DNA of 64,000 nucleotides from Candidatus Eisenbacteria bacterium (lineage in GTDB: Bacteria; Orphanbacterota; Orphanbacteria; Orphanbacterales; Orphanbacteraceae). This document shows positions 34,430-44,283 of the stretch, piece after piece. The stretch is from contig JAFGGD010000023.1 of assembly GCA_016930695.1 (NCBI GenBank), forward strand, positions 1 to 64,000, given 5' to 3'. Position numbers and translations under genes: made by a program. Position 1 is the first letter of the stretch. Every line of letters begins with the position of its first letter. Under the pieces are notes generated by a model that saw nothing but the letters and a program-made list of their open reading frames with translations, had not been told where the DNA came from and searched no databases.

Positions 34430-34692
34430 GATTCGTTCCCTTGTTGAATTTCGTTCCGAGTCGCCTTCGGTTCATCCGCGTCCTGATCGGTGGGTCGATT
34501 TTTAATTCCGGGCACGAAATTTTCTTCACTTCTCTAGACACTTGAAAAAAGAGAATGGTTGCCCACTTCATCCGGACCGGGGAAACGAGTCATCATCATG
34601 CGGTATTCGGGGCGCCCCTCATCAAGGGGGCGGAATGGGAACGCGTGCCTCGCCCCGGGCGATTTCTACGGAGGAAACGAAGGGAAAGCCGG

Positions 34693-35493
34693 CTATCCCC
34701 GGCCGCGCCGCAGCAGAAAGGCGGCGGTGAAGACGGCGGCGTGTGTGAGGATCACGGTGGCGCCGCTCGGGACGTCCAGTTCGTAGGAGGCGAGGAGGCC
34801 GGCGACGGTGCCGAGGACGCCGACAGCGACGGCGATCGCCGTCATGCCGAGGAAGGTGCGGGCGAGTACGCGCGCCGTCGCGGCGGGGATCACCAGAAAC
34901 GCCGCGATCAGGAGAATCCCCACCACCTTCACCGCCACCACCACGGTGACCGCCACGAGAATCGCGAGAAGATAATCGTCGCGGCCGACCGGCACGCGGT
35001 CCGCCCGCGCCAACTCCCGATCGAACGTGGCGTAGGCCCAACGGCTCCAGAGGGGAAACGTGGCGAAGGGAAGGAGCGCCAATACGCCGCTCAGAATCAG
35101 GTCCCCCCGGTCCACGCCGAGAATCGATCCGAAGAGGAGTGCGAAGGCGTCCTCGGTGTACTCCCGTTTGAGCGCGAGGAAAAGAACGCCGAGGGCCACC
35201 GACACGGCGAAGAAGATGCCGATCGACGTGTCCCCACCCAGCTCCGTCCGGTCCCGCACCCAGGTGATCCCGACGGCGACGAGCACCGTGAAGGGGATCG
35301 CCACATAGAGGGGCTGCAGACCCAGGAGCAGCCCGAGGGCGACGCCACCGAAGGCGGCGTGGGCGAGGCCGCTGCCGAGAAAACTGAGCCCCCTCTGCAC
35401 CACGAAGACGCCGTAGTAGCTCGCCAGGAAACCGACCAACGCGCCGGCGAGGAGCGCCCTCTGCATGAAGGGGAAGGTAAGCGCCTCAAACAT
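34693..35493 (-). CDS. znuB: metal ABC transporter permease (ZnuB/MntB type)
   Basis: 266 residues, about eight hydrophobic segments. Family marks are RGLSFLGSGLAHAAFGGVALG and VKVVGILLIAAFLVIPAATARVLA. It imports zinc or manganese with the partner ATPase and binding protein. The last gene of the operon; its start overlaps the ATPase end by eight bases. Confidence 0.88.
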   Translation of the reverse strand: MFEALTFPFMQRALLAGALVGFLASYYGVFVVQRGLSFLGSGLAHAAFGGVALGLLLGLQPLYVAIPFTVLVAVGITWVRDRTELGGDTSIGIFFAVSVALGVLFLALKREYTEDAFALLFGSILGVDRGDLILSGVLALLPFATFPLWSRWAYATFDRELARADRVPVGRDDYLLAILVAVTVVVAVKVVGILLIAAFLVIPAATARVLARTFLGMTAIAVAVGVLGTVAGLLASYELDVPSGATVILTHAAVFTAAFLLRRGRG

Positions 35494-36244
35494 CGAACAC
35501 CCCCCCGAGGTAGGGTGCTTCGTGACTGTGGCCGGTGTGGCCGAAAGCGGCGCGCAGGCAGTCTTCCGTGAGGCAATCCCTCGCCGGACCGAAACCGATC
35601 TGCCGGCGATCGAGAAGAAGCACGTGGGTGGAGTGATGATAGGCGACCTGCCAGTCGTGGGTCACCACGAGCATCGTCGCCCCGTTCTCCCTCTGATAGT
35701 CCTCGAGAAGACGGTACAGGTCCGCCTCGCCGACGGCGTCGATCCCCGAGGCGGGTTCGTCCAGAAGAACGAGGCGCGGACGACTGACGAGGCAGCGGGC
35801 GATGTAGATCCTTTGCATCTCCCCGCCGGAGAGATCGCGGATGGGGCGGTCCGCCAGGTGGGCGGCGTCCACGTCGGCCAGCGCCGCCATCGCCTTCTCA
35901 CGATCCCGCCGGGCGATCCTCGCCGGCCAGCGCCGCCGGAGGCCGGAGACGACCAGTTCCACCGAAAGCGCGGGAAAACGCCGGTCCATCGTCTTCAGCT
36001 GAGGCATGTAGCCGATCCTCGCCGGGGAGACGCGGCGCGGCTCTTGTCCGAACACGCGGATCGATCCGGTCTCGATCGGCACGAGACCGAGAATCGCCTT
36101 CAGCACCGTCGACTTGCCGCCGCCGTTCGGCCCGATGATGGAGACGCTCGCCCCCTCGGGAACCTCGAAGTTCAGATTCTCCACGGCGCGATGCGCGCCG
36201 TAGCGGACCGCGAGCCCCTCCACACGCACCACCGGTTCGCTCAT
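35486..36244 (-). CDS. znuC: metal ABC transporter ATP-binding protein (ZnuC/MntA type)
   Basis: 252 residues. Walker A GPNGGGKST, signature DLSGGEMQRIYIARCLV, Walker B LVLLDEPASGID and the H-loop VVTHDWQVAYHHS. Start overlaps the binding-protein stop by four bases (ATGA). Energises the permease next to it. Confidence 0.9.
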   Translation of the reverse strand: MSEPVVRVEGLAVRYGAHRAVENLNFEVPEGASVSIIGPNGGGKSTVLKAILGLVPIETGSIRVFGQEPRRVSPARIGYMPQLKTMDRRFPALSVELVVSGLRRRWPARIARRDREKAMAALADVDAAHLADRPIRDLSGGEMQRIYIARCLVSRPRLVLLDEPASGIDAVGEADLYRLLEDYQRENGATMLVVTHDWQVAYHHSTHVLLLDRRQIGFGPARDCLTEDCLRAAFGHTGHSHEAPYLGGVFDV

Positions 36245-37152
36245 CGAAGGGCCTCCGCCGCGCCGCGCGTCATCGCGAGCAGAATCTCCTCGTACGTATC
36301 CAGCCCCGGCGCGCCGCCGAGAGGGTCGAGGAGCACCACCGGGATCCCCGTCGCCTCCTCCACCGCGCGCGCCGGCTCCCGCGAGAGCTGCGGGAGCGCG
36401 AAAATCGCGTCGGCGCCGCTCTGTCGGACGGCGCGGATCACGCGAACCAACTCCTTGGCGGTCGGTTCCTTCCCCGGGACGATCTCGATCACGCCGGCTT
36501 CGCGTATTCCGTAGCGCCTGAGAAAATAACGGTTAAAAGGATGAGAGAGGAGCACCACGCGCCCGCGAAAGGGTTCGAGAGTCGCTTCGATGCGCCGGTG
36601 AAGCGAATCGACCGACGCGGCGACGCGCGCGCCGTTCCTCCGATAGACCTCCGCACCCTCCGGGTCGAAAGCGGCGAGGCTCTCCGCGAGGACGGGGATC
36701 GTCGCCGCGACGGCGACGGGATCGAGCCAGAAGTGCGGGTCCGTTGCGGGCGAGTCTCTCTCGTCGCCGCCCCCGCCGCGCGCGCCGTGGTCGTGATCGT
36801 GGCCGGGAAGAACATCCGCGGGGAGGGGAAGGAGAAGCGAATCGGGGACGAGGCCGAGCACCCGAAGACGGCGGGGCCCCGGCAGGTTCGCCGCCCAGCC
36901 GTCCAGAAGACGGTCGACATAGACGATCGCCGCTGCCCCTTCGGCGCTCCGGATGTCGGACGGCCGCGGCTCGTACGTGTGCGGCGAGGCGCCGCTCGGG
37001 AGGAGGCGGATCACCTCCGCGCGCCCCTCCGTCACGCGGGCGAGCAGGTCCGCGATGGGCGCCACGGTGGCGATGTAGCGCACCGGCGCTTCGCCCGACG
37101 CGGAGCCCCACAGGAGCACCGACAGAACCAGAATAAGAACGCTTGGGCGCAT
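36241..37152 (-). CDS. znuA: metal ABC transporter substrate-binding protein (ZnuA type)
   Basis: 303 residues with GGGAGGG seven bases upstream. Signal peptide about 1-20; no lipobox Cys is visible. Metal ligands expected: ASPHTYEPRP, DPHFWLDPV, SHPFNRYFLRRYG, DPLGG. A His/Asp/Gly loop (PGHDHDHGARGGGGDERD) matches the histidine-rich loop of zinc-specific ZnuA, supporting zinc over manganese. No Zur box was recognised upstream. Confidence 0.88.
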   Translation of the reverse strand: MRPSVLILVLSVLLWGSASGEAPVRYIATVAPIADLLARVTEGRAEVIRLLPSGASPHTYEPRPSDIRSAEGAAAIVYVDRLLDGWAANLPGPRRLRVLGLVPDSLLLPLPADVLPGHDHDHGARGGGGDERDSPATDPHFWLDPVAVAATIPVLAESLAAFDPEGAEVYRRNGARVAASVDSLHRRIEATLEPFRGRVVLLSHPFNRYFLRRYGIREAGVIEIVPGKEPTAKELVRVIRAVRQSGADAIFALPQLSREPARAVEEATGIPVVLLDPLGGAPGLDTYEEILLAMTRGAAEALR

Positions 37153-37245
37153 CGCGCTTCCCTCCCCCGGGCGGGGGCGCCCGGGTCGCTCGGGACCGAT
37201 CGCCTACAAACTACTCTCCTCGATGCCGGTTCGCAACGCCGGCGC

Positions 37246-38235
37246 TCATCGGTCGACGACGAGCACCGCCGCGCCGGTCAGCCGTCCGGCGCGCAGATCG
37301 TCCAGCGCGCGGTTCGCTTCGCGAAGGGGATAGGGGACGACCTCCGTCCGGACCGGGACGCGCGGCGCCAGATCGAGAAACTCCACGCCGTCCCGGCGCG
37401 TGAGGTTGGCGACGGAGACGATCGATCGCTCCTCCCACAGAATCGAGTAGGGGAAAGAGGGGATGTCGCTCATGTGGATTCCGGCGCAGACGACCCGCCC
37501 GCCGCGCGCCGTCGCGGCGAGCGCCGCCGGGACCAGTTCCCCCGCCGGCGCGAAGAGAATCGCCGCGTCCAGAGGCTCCGGGGGCGCCTCGCCGGAAGCC
37601 CCCGCCCAGACCGCGCCCATCCGTCGCGCGAAGCGCTGCGCCTCCTCGTCGCCGGGACGCGTGAAGGCGTACACCTTCCGTCCGAGGTGAACCGCCACTT
37701 GGGTGATGAGGTGCGCCGCCGCGCCGAAACCGTACATGCCGATCCTCTGCGCGTCGCCCGCCATGCGAAACGCGCGGTAGCCGATCAGCCCGGCGCAGAG
37801 GAGGGGCGCCGCCTGCAGGTCCGGGTATCCCTCGGGGACGGGAAAGGCGAACCGCCGATCCGCGGCGGCGTACTCGGCGAAACCGCCGTCGACTTGGTAA
37901 CCGGTGAAGCGCGCCCCGGCGCACAGGTTCTCCCGGCCGCTCCGGCAGTAGACGCAGCGGTTGCAAACGCCGCCGAGCCAGGGGATGCCGACCCGGTCGC
38001 CGACGACGACGTCCCGAACCTCGGCGCCCACCGCGACCGTCTCGCCGACGATCTGGTGCCCCGGCACGAGAGGGAGCTTGGGCTCCTTCAGGTCCCCGTC
38101 CACCACGTGCAGGTCGGTTCGGCAGACGCCGCAGGCGCGCACGCGCACCAGCACCTCCTCCGGCCCCGGTTCGGGGCGCGGGATCTCCTCGGGACGGAGC
38201 GGCTTCCCCTGTTCATGCAGTACCATGGCGAACAT
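37246..38235 (-). CDS. zinc-dependent medium-chain alcohol dehydrogenase (TIGR02822-like)
   Basis: 329 residues. Catalytic zinc region GVCRTDLHVVDG and PLVPGHQIVGE, structural zinc CNRCVYCRSGRENLC, and a YGFGAAAHLI nucleotide-binding loop. It lacks the standard GxGxxG (GFGAAA), as in the adh_fam_2 group. The start MFAMVL at 38235 has AGGAGG ten bases upstream; the GTG at 38244 has too little spacing. Confidence 0.85.
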   Translation of the reverse strand: MFAMVLHEQGKPLRPEEIPRPEPGPEEVLVRVRACGVCRTDLHVVDGDLKEPKLPLVPGHQIVGETVAVGAEVRDVVVGDRVGIPWLGGVCNRCVYCRSGRENLCAGARFTGYQVDGGFAEYAAADRRFAFPVPEGYPDLQAAPLLCAGLIGYRAFRMAGDAQRIGMYGFGAAAHLITQVAVHLGRKVYAFTRPGDEEAQRFARRMGAVWAGASGEAPPEPLDAAILFAPAGELVPAALAATARGGRVVCAGIHMSDIPSFPYSILWEERSIVSVANLTRRDGVEFLDLAPRVPVRTEVVPYPLREANRALDDLRAGRLTGAAVLVVDR

Positions 38236-38307
38236 GTCGATCACGCCTCCTCGCCCCGGCTTGCAAAGAGACCGCGCGCGCGGCGGCCCGCCACCGGTAT
38301 CTTCCTC

Positions 38308-38313
38308 ATTATA
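38308..38313 (-). promoter_or_regulatory. TATAAT box upstream of the alcohol dehydrogenase
   Basis: A perfect TATAAT on the minus strand, about 70 bases before the start. No convincing -35 is visible. Confidence 0.35.
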
Positions 38314-38358
38314 GCGAAAAAGGGAGGGACGGCGCGAGAGGGGCGCGGCGGCGGGGCA

Positions 38359-39177
38359 TCACCGAACCGGCGCGCTCTCCCAGTCCAGCTCCGACCCCAT
38401 CATGCTGTGCGGAATCAGATAGATCGCGAAGAGAAGCAGGGCGGCGGCGAAAACCCACCAGCGCGCGGAGCGGGCGCGGCGGCGGAGGGCGGCGAGCGCC
38501 GCGATCCACCCGAGAAAGGCGACCAGCGTTTTGTTGTCGGTCAGGTCGAAACCCAAGGGGACGCCGGTCCAGAAAGCGCCGAAAGCGAATTTCTGCACCA
38601 CCGGACCGAGGATCATCCCGCCCGCCAGGAGAAAAAGAAAAGTGATTCGCGCGTAAACCGCGAGCCGCGGGCCGTTCCGGATCGCTTCGACGCCGGTCCG
38701 GTTGGAGAAGAGCATGGCGACGAACATGAGGAGGATATGCGGGACGAGGACCGCCGCCGGAACCGCGCCCTTGAAGCGCGTCACCACGGTCCGATCCGCC
38801 GGCGCGCGGACCCTCTCGCTCCCGTCCCGAAGAAGGAGAGAGTACTCGATCTTTCCCGCGGGCGGTTGGTGGGGGATGCGGCCGACGAGACGGTCCCCCT
38901 CGCGGGTCATCGGCGCGCTTTCGAACGGATCGTCGGTCGGATAGCGCCTCCAGAGGAGATCCCCCTCCGCCGTCCGGGAGAGGCCCGCCGCCTCCACCGT
39001 CTGGTCGCCGGGACCGCCGTGGCTTCTTTCGAAAACGACGACCGTCTCCCGCGAACCGAGGCGGACCTTCTCCTCCAGAGGATAGGTCGGTCCGGTGGCG
39101 CGCTGATGCCCGGCGGCGCCGACGGTGATCGCCGCGGCGATCGCCCAGAGAAGCAAACCCCGAATGGAACCCTTCAC
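38359..39177 (-). CDS. membrane protein of unknown function
   Basis: 272 residues. A signal-anchor at the N-terminus, a soluble beta region (about 30-140) with GKIEYSLLLRDG, then about four membrane segments (LVPHILLMFVAMLF; ITFLFLLAGGMILGPV; TLVAFLGWIAALAAL; WWVFAAALLLFAIYLI). The MGSELDWE tail is conserved-looking. No family recognised. Confidence 0.6.
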   Translation of the reverse strand: MKGSIRGLLLWAIAAAITVGAAGHQRATGPTYPLEEKVRLGSRETVVVFERSHGGPGDQTVEAAGLSRTAEGDLLWRRYPTDDPFESAPMTREGDRLVGRIPHQPPAGKIEYSLLLRDGSERVRAPADRTVVTRFKGAVPAAVLVPHILLMFVAMLFSNRTGVEAIRNGPRLAVYARITFLFLLAGGMILGPVVQKFAFGAFWTGVPLGFDLTDNKTLVAFLGWIAALAALRRRARSARWWVFAAALLLFAIYLIPHSMMGSELDWESAPVR

Positions 39178-39311
39178 CAGTGAACATCCTCCGGCGGCGC
39201 GCTCCGGTTCGGCCGCGCCTCTCCGGAAAATAGCCGGAAAGCCGCCTTACGGCAAGAGGGCGGCCCGACACGCCGTGGGGCGCGGAGAGAGAGCGCCCCG
39301 GCGGAGCGGGA

Positions 39312-41879
39312 TCACTTTCCCTGCAGCCTCTTGAGAACGCCGCCGACGCCGCCGTCCAGGGTTTCCGCCGCGTCCAACGACACCTTCGGTTTCTTCGTCG
39401 TCCCGGTGAGGCGAAGATGGACCGGCACGCGTCCCTCCCCGCCGCCGAGAAGAGCGCCGAGGAGCGCGTTTCCGCGGTACTTGCGGGAGAGTTCCTCCGA
39501 GAGGAGCGCCTGGATCTTATAGTCCAGGGCGCCTCCGAAACCGATCGATCCGGAGACGGTCCAATCCGCGTCGTCGGCGCGCGCCTGCAGATCGTCGAAG
39601 ACCACCTTGCGGTCCCGCACGGCGAAATCGGACCAGAGGGCGCGGAAGGGAAGTTCCCCCGTCTTGCCCCGGCCGAGCAGTTCCGAGATCATGTCGATGG
39701 CTTCCAGGTTTCGGAGGCGGCCGTTCTCCACGCGCATCGTGCCCGCGGCGGCGAGGTGGGCGAGCATCGTGTCCGGCGAGAGCCCCCTCCCCTCCCATTC
39801 CGATTCCATTTGAAAGCGGCCGAAGAGAACGTCACGCGCCGGCGTCAGGCGGGAGAGAAAATCGTTCGCTTCCATCTCTTCGGCGCGGACGCGTGCGCGG
39901 TAGGAGCTGTCGTCCCGGCCGCGGATGTCGACCCGCGCGTCCCCCTCGATCCGGCCGCGGAATACGCGGGCGCGGACCGAGTCGACGGCGAGGCGTCCCT
40001 CCAGGCCGAGGGCGAGGCGGCAGCGCATGTCGTGGAGAGGCACGCGGCCGAGGGCGGCGCTGTCGGCGGCGAGGATCCCCCCGAGGGAGCCATCCTTCAG
40101 AACCAGGTCGGCGCGGGCCTTGCGGAGGCGGATGTCGCCGATCACGGCCGTCCCCATCGTCGCGGCGAGGGGGCCGTTCCCGCCGGTCAGCGACGGCTTC
40201 GCCTCGAACCCGAGAAAGAGGTTGCCGCCGGTGACGATCGTGTCGATCCGCGCCCGGCCGGAAAGGGTGATCGGCGGCACCGGCGGGAGGGGCGGCCCCG
40301 CGGGCGCCGCCGGAGCGGTCCGCTTCGCCCCTCCCTTCGCCGGGGCGGCGGTCGAGTCGAGGGGCGCGAGAATCCGGTCGAGATCGAGGCGGCCGAGGCG
40401 AAGGTCGGCGTCGACGCGACGCGCCCCGAGAGGATCGTCGATCCGCGCCGTCAGCTCCAGGGGAGAGCCGTTCAGCTTCGCTTTTAATTTGTTAAGACGC
40501 AAACGGTTTTCCTCGAAGAGCAACTCGCCCGACCCCCCCGCCACGTCCAGATCGGGGGCGGCGGAACGATAGGCGACACGGTCGAAGCGGGCCGATCCCG
40601 ACAGGCGGATCTTCTCCGGCTCGGCGGCGGGACCGGCGGCGCGGAGGTCCAACCTCACCGCGCCCTTCGCGGTCACCCCCGCCGGAAGAAGGCCGGTTCG
40701 GGCGAGCGCCTCCAGATCGACGGCGCCGATCACCGCGAGGTCGATCCGCGGCTCGCGCAGAGGGGCCGCCGTCCCGTCGATCCGGACCGAATCGGCGCCG
40801 ATCACCGCGCCCACGTTCTCGAGCCGCACCTCTTCCGGCGTGATCTCCAGGCGGCCGGTCACCGAACGGATCGGTTCCGCCGCCCCTTCGCGGCGCACCT
40901 CGAGGCCGCCGAGAACGAGGAGGACGCGGAAATCCACGGGAGCGGGCGGGCGGAGAGCGACCTCCCCGTCCAGGGAGACCGGCCCCCGTCCGCTCCACGG
41001 GAGTGGGCCGTCGGCCGGGACCGGGAGGAGGGAGAGAAGGTCGGCCGTCTCGAGGCCGGGCGCCGAGAAGGAGAGGGTCCCCTCCGGCTCATCGGGGAGC
41101 CCGGCGAGAGAGCCGTTGAAGGCGATCTCCAAGTCGCGGAGGGCGACGGCGATCTCGCGCACCTCCGCCGTGCCGTCGGCGCGATAGAGCCCGTCGTAGC
41201 GGATCCGTATCGGACCGATCCCTCCGGCCAGACCGGCCGAGTCGAGCCGCGACGCGGTCACGCGCTCGATCGTCACTTCACCGCGCGCTTCCGCTTCGCC
41301 GTCCCTCTCCGCACGGAGCCCGGTCCGCGCCTCGATCCCCTCGAGACGGATCTCCCCGCCGTCCGCGGGATCGATGAGACGGAGGTTCGCCTCGCGGATC
41401 TCCGCGGAGGAAAGCAGAAGGGCGAAGGAGGAACCTTCCGAAACCGCCTGTTCTCCCGGCGGAGCGGCGATCGGCGGCGCCCCATCCGCGGGCGAAGGGG
41501 GCGCTCCCTCTTGAACGGCTTCCCTCTCCGGAAGGACAAACGTCACATCCAGGCCGGTGAGGAGGACGCGGTCCACCTCGATGCGGCGGCGTAGAAGGGG
41601 GAGAAATCGGAGGTCGAGCGTTCCTTCCCGGAGGGTGACGTCCGGCGCGCCCCCCGGCACGCCGCCTCCCTCTACGCGGAGCCCGCGGAAGGCGAGACCG
41701 AGTGGGCGGAGGCTCGGCCGCGCCTCCTCCAGAGACACCGGCGCGCCGAGGGCGCCGGCCACGCGGTCCGCCAGGATCCGGCCGGTCCGGTCGGCGGGAA
41801 AGAAAATCAGGAAGGCGGCCGCCGCCAGAAGGAGGACGCCGGCGAGGATCGCGAGCAAGACGGCGATTCGTTTGCGCAT
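39312..41879 (-). CDS. AsmA-like inner-membrane protein
   Basis: 855 residues. AAAGGAT seven bases before ATG 41879. A single N-terminal membrane helix (KRIAVLLAILAGVLLLAAAAFLIFF) is followed by the AsmA N-domain (ALGAPVSLEEARPSLRPLGLAFRGLRVEGG) and a long repetitive beta sequence of the VTGRLEITPEEVRLENV type, ending with an AsmA_2-like module (GRFQMESEWEGRGLSPDTMLAHLAAAGTMRVENGRL). AsmA-family proteins carry lipids toward the outer membrane. Divergent from the GYD gene. Confidence 0.8.
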   Translation of the reverse strand: MRKRIAVLLAILAGVLLLAAAAFLIFFPADRTGRILADRVAGALGAPVSLEEARPSLRPLGLAFRGLRVEGGGVPGGAPDVTLREGTLDLRFLPLLRRRIEVDRVLLTGLDVTFVLPEREAVQEGAPPSPADGAPPIAAPPGEQAVSEGSSFALLLSSAEIREANLRLIDPADGGEIRLEGIEARTGLRAERDGEAEARGEVTIERVTASRLDSAGLAGGIGPIRIRYDGLYRADGTAEVREIAVALRDLEIAFNGSLAGLPDEPEGTLSFSAPGLETADLLSLLPVPADGPLPWSGRGPVSLDGEVALRPPAPVDFRVLLVLGGLEVRREGAAEPIRSVTGRLEITPEEVRLENVGAVIGADSVRIDGTAAPLREPRIDLAVIGAVDLEALARTGLLPAGVTAKGAVRLDLRAAGPAAEPEKIRLSGSARFDRVAYRSAAPDLDVAGGSGELLFEENRLRLNKLKAKLNGSPLELTARIDDPLGARRVDADLRLGRLDLDRILAPLDSTAAPAKGGAKRTAPAAPAGPPLPPVPPITLSGRARIDTIVTGGNLFLGFEAKPSLTGGNGPLAATMGTAVIGDIRLRKARADLVLKDGSLGGILAADSAALGRVPLHDMRCRLALGLEGRLAVDSVRARVFRGRIEGDARVDIRGRDDSSYRARVRAEEMEANDFLSRLTPARDVLFGRFQMESEWEGRGLSPDTMLAHLAAAGTMRVENGRLRNLEAIDMISELLGRGKTGELPFRALWSDFAVRDRKVVFDDLQARADDADWTVSGSIGFGGALDYKIQALLSEELSRKYRGNALLGALLGGGEGRVPVHLRLTGTTKKPKVSLDAAETLDGGVGGVLKRLQGK

Positions 41880-41927
41880 GAACGGGATCCTTTCGAGGGG
41901 TGACGCTCCCCCCTGTCGAGAAGCCTC

Positions 41928-41956
41928 TTGGAAACCATCATAAAGACGAGGATAAT
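41928..41956 (+). promoter_or_regulatory. possible promoter for the GYD-domain gene
   Basis: TTGGAA (41928-41933), a 17-base spacer and GATAAT (41951-41956, 5 of 6); about 75 bases before the start. Confidence 0.5.
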
Positions 41957-42036
41957 CGTTCTGTCCAGCGGAATGTGGAAAAGTCGGGCGTGTGCGCCGG
42001 AGCGCGGCGTTCCGCCCGGAATCAAGGAGGTGCCGC

Positions 42037-42336
42037 ATGCCGACGTTCGTACTGATGACCCGGCTCGCCCCGGAGGCGCTGCGCGACGCGGAGGGCCGCC
42101 GCGCCATGGGGAAGGAATGGATGAAAAAAGTGAAGAGCGTTTGCCCCGAGGTGAAGTGGGTCGCCCACTACGCCCTGCTCGGCCCCTACGATTTCATGGA
42201 CATCTACGAGGCGCCGGACGTGAAGACGGCGCACCAGGTGTCTCTCATCAGCCGGAGCGAGGGGGCGGTCACAGCCGAGAGCTGGGAAGCCATGCATTAC
42301 GAGGAATTCCTGGAGCTGATGCAGAAGGTTCGCTGA
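42037..42336 (+). CDS. GYD-domain protein
   Basis: 99 residues. AAGGAGG six bases upstream. MPTFVLMTRLAPEALRD and YALLGPYDFMDIYEAPD match the GYD family, named for a Gly-Tyr-Asp motif (here Gly-Pro-Tyr-Asp). Ferredoxin-like fold proteins of unproven function. Confidence 0.8.
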   Translation: MPTFVLMTRLAPEALRDAEGRRAMGKEWMKKVKSVCPEVKWVAHYALLGPYDFMDIYEAPDVKTAHQVSLISRSEGAVTAESWEAMHYEEFLELMQKVR

Positions 42337-42396
42337 TCAACGCCGAGAAAGGGCCGCGCCGCCCGGCGGACCGGCGCCGGCGACGGAAAGGAAAGA

Positions 42397-42819
42397 ATGA
42401 AATCCGCGACCGAATATTTGACCTTCGAAGTTCCTGAACGGATGGCGTTCCGGAACATCACCGCCGAAGTGGAGGGGGTCGTGCGAAAGAGCGGGATCCG
42501 GGAAGGGCTCTGCCTGGTGAACGCCATGCACATCACCGCGTCGGTCTTCATCAACGACGACGAGCCCGGCCTTCACGAGGACTACAAGCGATGGCTCGAG
42601 GAGCTGGCCCCCTTCGATCCGTCGCCGGAACGCTACCGCCACAACCGGACCGGCGAGGATAACGGCGACGCCCACCACAAACGCCAAATCATGGGACGAG
42701 AAGTGGTGGTGGCGGTCACCGACGGCCGTCTCGATTTCGGCCCCTGGGAGCAAATCTTCTACGGCGAGTTCGACGGGAAACGGCGGAAACGCGTACTGGT
42801 CAAGGTGATCGGCGGGTGA
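42397..42819 (+). CDS. yjbQ: YjbQ / UPF0047 family protein (thiamine-phosphate synthase-like)
   Basis: 140 residues. Invariant family sequence: [46 protein letters not shown], and [19 protein letters not shown]. coli YjbQ shows weak secondary thiamine-phosphate synthase activity; the true role is uncertain. About 60 bases after the GYD gene, likely co-transcribed. Confidence 0.9.
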   Translation: MKSATEYLTFEVPERMAFRNITAEVEGVVRKSGIREGLCLVNAMHITASVFINDDEPGLHEDYKRWLEELAPFDPSPERYRHNRTGEDNGDAHHKRQIMGREVVVAVTDGRLDFGPWEQIFYGEFDGKRRKRVLVKVIGG

Positions 42820-42907
42820 TCGGCGCGGCGCGCCCCGGCCCCCGCCGGTCCTCCCCTTCTTCGGTGACGAAGGCCGCGTCGCCGTAGCCCGTCCTGCCGG
42901 ACCGTGG

Positions 42908-42936
42908 TTGCCGAAACCCGTTCCCCGTGCTATCGT
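42908..42936 (+). promoter_or_regulatory. possible promoter for the saccharopine-dehydrogenase-like gene
   Basis: TTGCCG (42908-42913), 17-base spacer, TATCGT (42931-42936); four matches in each box. Confidence 0.4.
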
Positions 42937-42974
42937 TAGGGCGATCCTGAAAGACCTTCACGCGGAGACGCTTT

Positions 42975-44114
42975 ATGCAAAAAATACTCGTGATCGGCGC
43001 CGGCATGGTCGGCCGGGCGATGGCGGTGGACCTCTGCCGCGCCTTCGACACCACCCTCGCGGACATCGACGAAGAGCGCCTCGCCCTCATTCGGGAGCAC
43101 CACCCGATCCGCGTCGTGGCGCTGAACGCCGCGGATCAGGAGGCGGTTCGCCGCGCCGCGGCGGGCCAGGACCTGGTGATCGGCGCCGTCCCCGGATTCC
43201 TCGGCTTCGAGACGGTCCGCGCCGTGATCGAGGCGGGCCGGAACATCGTGGATATCTCCTTCTTCGACGAGGACGCCTTCGCCCTCGATGAGATGGCCAA
43301 GGAGAAAGGCGTCACCGCCGTCGTGGACTGCGGCGTCGCGCCGGGAATGTCCAACGTGATCCTCGGCCACCACGCCGCGCGCATGGAGGTGGAGGACTTC
43401 GAGTGCGTCGTCGGCGGCCTCCCGGTGAAGCGGACCTGGCCTTACCAGTACAAGGCCCCCTTCTCCCCCATCGACGTCTTCGAGGAATACATCCGCCCCG
43501 CCCGCCTCGTCGAGAACGGCCGCGTCGTCACCCGGCCGGTCCTCTCCGGCGCGGAGTACGTGGACATCGATCCGGTGGGGACGCTGGAGGCGTCCAACAC
43601 GGACGGGCTCCGCACGCTCCTTCGTACCATGAAGGTCCCGAACATGCGGGAGAAGACGCTCCGCTACCCGGGGCACTTCGAGTACATCCGCCTCCTCCTG
43701 GAGAGCGGCTTCTTCGACAAGGAACCGATCGACGTGAACGGCGCGACGGTGAGGCCCATCGACGTCACCGCGCGGCTGCTCTTCCCGCGCTGGCGCCTCG
43801 CCGAGGACGAACCGGAGCTGACGGTGATGCGGGCGATTCTTCGAGGCCGACGGGAGGGAAAGCCGGTGGAAATCGTCTATGATCTCTTCGACCGCTACGA
43901 CGAGGAAACCCGCACCAGTTCCATGGCGCGCACCACCGGCTACACGGCGACCGCCGCGGCGACGCTCCTTCTGGACGGATCCTTCGACCGCAAAGGGATC
44001 TGTCCCCCCGAGTATCTCGGCGCCGAGCCGGGTTGTTTCGAGCGGCTTCTCGCCTATCAGAAAGAGCGAGGCGTGATCTACGAAAGGACCGAGAGACTCC
44101 TTCCCGAGGATTGA
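42975..44114 (+). CDS. saccharopine-dehydrogenase-family oxidoreductase
   Basis: 379 residues. N-terminal Rossmann motif VIGAGMVGRAMAVDL, then PGFLGFETVRAVIEAGRNIVDISFF, DCGVAPGMSN and the C-terminal MARTTGYTATAAA, all family marks. LYS9-type enzymes reduce or oxidise the saccharopine link of lysine metabolism; some family members make other amino-acid conjugates. No lysine genes are nearby, so the substrate is open. GGAGA lies seven bases before the ATG. Confidence 0.82.
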   Translation: MQKILVIGAGMVGRAMAVDLCRAFDTTLADIDEERLALIREHHPIRVVALNAADQEAVRRAAAGQDLVIGAVPGFLGFETVRAVIEAGRNIVDISFFDEDAFALDEMAKEKGVTAVVDCGVAPGMSNVILGHHAARMEVEDFECVVGGLPVKRTWPYQYKAPFSPIDVFEEYIRPARLVENGRVVTRPVLSGAEYVDIDPVGTLEASNTDGLRTLLRTMKVPNMREKTLRYPGHFEYIRLLLESGFFDKEPIDVNGATVRPIDVTARLLFPRWRLAEDEPELTVMRAILRGRREGKPVEIVYDLFDRYDEETRTSSMARTTGYTATAAATLLLDGSFDRKGICPPEYLGAEPGCFERLLAYQKERGVIYERTERLLPED

Positions 44115-44145
44115 TCCCCTTCGCCCCGCCGCGCCGGCGCCCACC

Positions 44146-44167
44146 GCCCCCGCCGGCCGGGCTTTTT
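44146..44167 (+). terminator. possible terminator after the saccharopine-dehydrogenase-like gene
   Basis: A GCCC/GGGC hairpin in a C/G-rich context (44146-44162) followed by TTTTT. Confidence 0.5.
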
Positions 44168-44283
44168 CCCGTGACATCCCTTATTCATCACTATAGGGTT
44201 TATCCACGCCCTTCGGTCCGCGGAGGCGCGACGGGCCGCGTCTTCCCGCGCCGGATCACCACCAGCTTCGAAAGGAGCCGCTC

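Noticed and set aside
37153-37245. Zur box upstream of the zinc importer
   Set aside because: No recognisable palindrome.
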